Assembly (NCBI GenBank): GCA_002791075.1
Contig: PFWI01000106.1
Coordinates: 1 to 8,223 of the forward strand
Origin: a bacterium (Candidatus Ratteibacteria) CG_4_9_14_3_um_filter_41_21
GTDB lineage: Bacteria; Ratteibacteria; UBA8468
Length of the DNA stretch: 8,223 bases
Reading direction: 5' to 3'
Both the position numbers and the translations under genes were made by a program. The notes beneath the pieces were generated by a model that saw only the letters and a list, made by a program, of their open reading frames with translations, was not told where the DNA came from and searched no databases. The first letter of the stretch is position 1, and every line of letters begins with the position of its first letter. Of the stretch, positions 6,133 to 8,223 are shown piece after piece.

Positions 6133-6174
6133 TGTTCTATCTTTAGCCACGAATTAACACGAATAAATACTTTA

Positions 6175-6326
6175 CCACCGAGACACAGAGAACACAAAGT
6201 AGGGAGTGGATATTAGGGAGTGGGGAGTGGATAAAGATATCCCGGTGCTGTTTCTACTCCCTACTCCCCAGAGAGCGAAGCGAACGAACTCCCTACTCCC
6301 GGTACTTGTTCTCCGTGACTCTGTGG
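6175..6326. repeat. Middle-level CCACNGAGACACAGAG-type palindrome
   Basis: The left arm CCACCGAGACACAGAGAACA (from 6175, continuing to about 6201) pairs with the right arm at about 6303-6326, whose complement starts CCACAGAGTCACGGAGAACA. The outer TACTTG at 6303-6308 also matches the complement of CAAAGTA at the left. It is the same family as the un-nested copy at 7085-7206. It lies wholly inside the CCACGAAT-type arms and itself encloses the TAGGGAGT block. Confidence 0.85.
6200..6302. repeat. Innermost TAGGGAGT/ACTCCCTA palindrome
   Basis: The left half carries three direct copies of GGGAGTGG (6202-6230). The right half carries the complementary CTACTCCCTACTCCCC (6254-6269) and a second ACTCCCTACTCCC (6288-6300), separated by GAGAGCGAAGCGAACGAA. 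It is strongly purine-rich on the left and pyrimidine-rich on the right, so the halves can pair in several registers. GAGCGAAGCGAA recalls the interior of the TGTCATTGCGAG elements, a possible fossil of a fourth family. Confidence 0.75.
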
Positions 6327-6397
6327 CGAGAGAGTTGTTTTTTTAATTCGTATAATTCGAGTAATTCGTGGTTATTATTTGTGTTCATTCGTGGTTG

Positions 6398-7072
6398 CTA
6401 TTCTATTTCTTCCAGGATTCTCTCGGTTGCTTCGCGCGGGTTTTTGGCAGATGTAATTGCTCTGCCCAGAATAATATAGTTGGCCCCATTCTCAATCGCC
6501 TCTTTTGGGCTAACCAGTCTTTTCTGATCCTTTTGTTTTTTTGCCCAGACCGGACTGATGCCCGGGCAGAAAATGAGAAAATTTTCACCGGTCCTTTTTC
6601 TGATTTCAGAGGCCTCAAGTCCGGAAGCAATTACTCCATCCAGGCCATTATCTTTGGCAATAAGGGATAAGTCAACTACCTGGGAAATGTTAGAGTTTTG
6701 GCTGGTTAAAACCGTTACTCCCAAAATCTTGGGCCGGTTCCTGCCCAGAAACATTGCTTTTTTCTCGGCCCCGGTAATTGCTGCCTTAATCATCTCTGCT
6801 CCTCCGCTGATGTGTAAATCAAAGAAATCTACGTCAAGAAAAGTTGCCGCCTCGCTTGCTTTTTCTATGGTGTTGGGGATATCGAGAAATTTTAAATCCA
6901 GAAAAATTTTTGCTCCCTTCTCCTTAATTTCAGAAATAATTTTTGGTCCGCAAAAAGTAAATAATTGCATGCCGACCTTAAATATTTCCACTAAATCCCC
7001 TAATTCTTCTACAATTTTTAGCGCATCTTTCCTATTAGCGAAGTCCAGAGCAACAATGAGTCTATTTTTCAT
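6398..7072 (-). CDS. pyrF: Orotidine 5'-phosphate decarboxylase
   Basis: PyrF converts OMP to UMP, the last step of de novo pyrimidine synthesis, in the cytoplasm. The 224-residue product has the normal length of the bacterial class I enzyme. Visible motifs along the TIM barrel are LIVALDF (5-11), FKVGMQLF (31-38, Lys32), the catalytic tetrad segment DLKFLDIPNT (59-68; D59, K61, D64), VTVLTS (119-124), GVIAS (146-150), CPGISP (169-174, usually TPGIR) and phosphate-binding ILGRAIT (201-207). The ATG at 7072 is preceded by AGAGGT 4 nt upstream, a good Shine-Dalgarno. The TAG stop sits 4 nt from the alr/pyrF repeat, and the start is 12 nt from the pyrF/transferase repeat. No other pyr genes are visible, so it appears isolated from its pathway. 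Confidence 0.96.
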   Translation of the reverse strand: MKNRLIVALDFANRKDALKIVEELGDLVEIFKVGMQLFTFCGPKIISEIKEKGAKIFLDLKFLDIPNTIEKASEAATFLDVDFFDLHISGGAEMIKAAITGAEKKAMFLGRNRPKILGVTVLTSQNSNISQVVDLSLIAKDNGLDGVIASGLEASEIRKRTGENFLIFCPGISPVWAKKQKDQKRLVSPKEAIENGANYIILGRAITSAKNPREATERILEEIE

Positions 7073-7076
7073 TTTT

Positions 7077-7082
7077 ACCTCT
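7077..7082 (-). promoter_or_regulatory. Ribosome binding site of pyrF
   Basis: AGAGGT on the minus strand, 4 nt before the pyrF ATG. It directly follows the end of the CCACGGAG repeat arm, so the native gene leader here is only about 12 nt long. Confidence 0.65.
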
Positions 7083-7084
7083 TA

Positions 7085-7206
7085 CCACGGAGACACAGAG
7101 AGCACGGAGAACTACTATAAAAGAATGATAAATAAATACTGTTAACTTTTATTTTTAACTCTAACTGTTGTTTTTTTCTTTCTCTGTGTTCTCCGTGACT
7201 CTGTGG
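7085..7206. repeat. CCACGGAGACACAGAG-type palindrome, un-nested copy
   Basis: The left arm CCACGGAGACACAGAGAGCA (from 7085, to 7111) pairs with the right arm at about 7178-7206, whose complement starts CCACAGAGTCACGGAGAACA; about 5 of 27 positions differ. The left arm is three imperfect 9-nt units of the form CACNGAGAN. The centre (7112-7176) is AT-rich, with no second palindrome of the kinds seen elsewhere. The right arm lies inside the transferase reading frame and encodes its C-terminal tail. Confidence 0.85.
7114..7145 (-). promoter_or_regulatory. Weak candidate promoter upstream of pyrF
   Basis: In the AT-rich centre of the repeat, the minus strand has TTAACA (7140-7145) and TATAGT (7114-7119). 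They resemble -35 and -10 boxes, but the 20-nt spacing is longer than the usual 16-18. This is the only plausible promoter-like pair I noted before pyrF. AT-rich sequence produces such matches by chance. Confidence 0.2.
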
Positions 7207-8223
7207 TGAATATTGTTTTTATGGTTTCTTCCGGTAATTTCCAGAAGGACTATAATGGTAATAATGGTTAATGCCTGCAAAACTATCAGGAGTCCCCCTA
7301 ATAGACTTAATTTCCCCAGAAGAAGTGCCCCCAGGCCAAGAGAAAATGCTGCCAAATAGATAAAGAGGACTGCTTTCCTTTGGCTCATTCCCAAATTTAC
7401 CAGACGGTGGGAAAGGTGGTTCTTATCTGCCCGGAAGATCGATTTTTTATTCTTTATTCTGATTACGACTACGCCGGCCATATCAAAAAGCGGCAATCCC
7501 AGGATTAAGAGAGGCCCAATAACCGGTAGGAATGAAGGAGTTTCCTTTTGATAATAAGTGCCTAAAATAGCGATGGTTGCAAGCAAATAGCCAATAAAAG
7601 AAGTGCCGGCTTCGCCCATAAAGATTTTTGCCGGATAGAAATTATATCGCAGAAATCCTAAAAGAGAACCGAGAAATACGGCTAAAATAGTGGAAATAAA
7701 GAATTCTCCATTAGAGATAGCCACGAGAAAGAAGAGAAAAGAGGCAATCACTGCCACTCCCACTGAAAGCCCGTCCATATTATCTAAAAGATTGAAAGCG
7801 TTAATAATGGTTATCAGCCAGAGAATTGTGATGATGGCAGAAAGTAAAGGATTGGAAATAAAAAGAGTAATCCTGATACCCACTAAAAAAAGGCAAATCC
7901 CGATTGCAATCTGCCCGCTCAGTTTAAGACCGGGACGCAGGCCAATAAGATCGTCAATTAGACCAAAACAAAGGATAATTAACCCTCCAATAAGAATCAG
8001 GGAGAGTTTCGGAAGCACCAAGATAATTCCGGGAAGATAACTCTGGATAGAAAAGGGCAGAAATCTTGCCAGCCCTGTTTTGCCAAAAAAAACTCCCAGG
8101 AGAATAGTGAAAGAGAAAGATAGATAGATTGCCACTCCTCCTAATAAAGGCTTGGGGAATGAATGGATTTTTCTTTCGTCAGGATAATCTAAAACTTTAA
8201 AGAAAGTTGCGGTCTTTCCCGCC
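7161..8223 (-). CDS. Polyprenyl-phosphate sugar-1-phosphate transferase, MraY/WecA/TagO family (5' end outside window)
   Basis: This membrane enzyme family moves a sugar-1-phosphate from a UDP-sugar to undecaprenyl phosphate, starting wall, teichoic acid or O-antigen synthesis. The visible 353 codons are open from the right edge. They begin near the family N-terminal motif YPDERKIH...PLLGG. A GTG at 8135 lies inside conserved sequence and is not the start. Numbering from that GTG codon: GLIDDLIGLRPGLKLSGQ (58-75, DD at 61-62), NAFNLLDNMDGL (112-123), FLRYNFYPAKIFMGEAGTSF (161-180), PLFDMAGVVVIRI (215-227) and NHLSHRL (239-245). About ten hydrophobic spans are visible. These features favour the WecA/TagO branch over true MraY. 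The usual Asp in FMGD is Glu175 here. The last 15 or so residues (HHRVTENTEKEKNNS) come from a repeat arm. The sugar substrate is unknown. Confidence 0.92.
   Translation of the reverse strand, partial: AGKTATFFKVLDYPDERKIHSFPKPLLGGVAIYLSFSFTILLGVFFGKTGLARFLPFSIQSYLPGIILVLPKLSLILIGGLIILCFGLIDDLIGLRPGLKLSGQIAIGICLFLVGIRITLFISNPLLSAIITILWLITIINAFNLLDNMDGLSVGVAVIASFLFFLVAISNGEFFISTILAVFLGSLLGFLRYNFYPAKIFMGEAGTSFIGYLLATIAILGTYYQKETPSFLPVIGPLLILGLPLFDMAGVVVIRIKNKKSIFRADKNHLSHRLVNLGMSQRKAVLFIYLAAFSLGLGALLLGKLSLLGGLLIVLQALTIITIIVLLEITGRNHKNNIHHRVTENTEKEKNNS

Larger units (their letters stand above)
6147..6394. repeat. Outermost CCACGAAT-type palindrome of the alr/pyrF junction
   Basis: The left arm CCACGAATTAACACGAATAA (6147-6166) pairs with the right arm at about 6375-6394, whose complement reads CCACGAATGAACACAAATAA. 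A further member of the same family lies just inside the right arm (6345-6371, complement CCACGAATTACTCGAAT...), so the right side is duplicated. The element touches both genes: the left end is 15 nt from the alr ATG and the right end 4 nt from the pyrF stop. Two other palindromes are nested inside it. Confidence 0.85.

Noticed and set aside
6147..6394. Insertion sequence
   Set aside because: There are inverted arms but no room for a transposase and no open frame of any length inside; no clear target duplication could be identified.
6558..7145. 195-codon plus-strand open frame opposite pyrF
   Set aside because: pyrF on the minus strand has every catalytic motif; the plus-strand frame has no family features and its end is read from a repeat arm.
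698..7206. CRISPR array
   Set aside because: The repeats are inverted, differ between loci, lie kilobases apart and have no regular unique spacers or cas genes nearby.

Overview
The window is a compact, moderately AT-rich bacterial chromosome segment in which every gene lies on the minus strand. From right to left (the direction of transcription) it carries: a polyprenyl-phosphate sugar-1-phosphate transferase of the MraY/WecA superfamily (5' end outside the window); pyrF; alr; xseA; xseB; a short-chain trans-prenyl diphosphate synthase (ispA-like); an ABC-2 exporter pair (ATPase plus permease); and the start of a membrane-anchored TPR protein whose 3' end is outside the window. The gene content is housekeeping: envelope lipid-carrier metabolism, D-alanine for peptidoglycan, UMP synthesis, exonuclease VII and export. 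The TPR protein with its GFRGIGADLLWLQ segment, together with the types of dispersed repeat, suggests an uncultivated candidate phylum of the Omnitrophota kind. That placement is an inference from memory, not something the sequence proves.

The genes fall into two styles of junction. xseB-ispA (8-nt overlap), ispA-ATPase (12-nt gap) and ATPase-permease (7-nt gap) are tightly coupled and form a likely operon. Every other junction (TPR/permease, xseB/xseA, xseA/alr, alr/pyrF, pyrF/transferase) is filled almost completely by palindromic repeat DNA that begins or ends at, or inside, the neighbouring gene ends.

The repeat DNA is the most unusual content. At least five recognisable families are present: CCACGAAT-type, CCACGGAGACACAGAG-type, GGACGCAGATTAACGC-type, TGTCATTGCGAG-type, and GTAGTGG or TAGGGAGT-type inserts. 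Each has inverted arms, and several arms are themselves short tandem repeats of about 9-10 nt. In four of the five junctions one palindrome sits inside another of a different family, and in the alr/pyrF junction there are three levels. One junction (pyrF/transferase) has a single, un-nested element. Repeat arms also encode the last residues of XseA and of the transferase, and they supply false upstream GTG/TTG starts for xseA, xseB and alr.

Functionally, the prenyl diphosphate synthase would feed undecaprenyl phosphate synthesis, and the transferase would load that lipid with a sugar-phosphate. Alr supplies D-alanine to the wall, XseA and XseB together form exonuclease VII, and the exporter and TPR protein are of unknown substrate and role. 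I saw no RNA genes, CRISPR array, transposase or phage gene.
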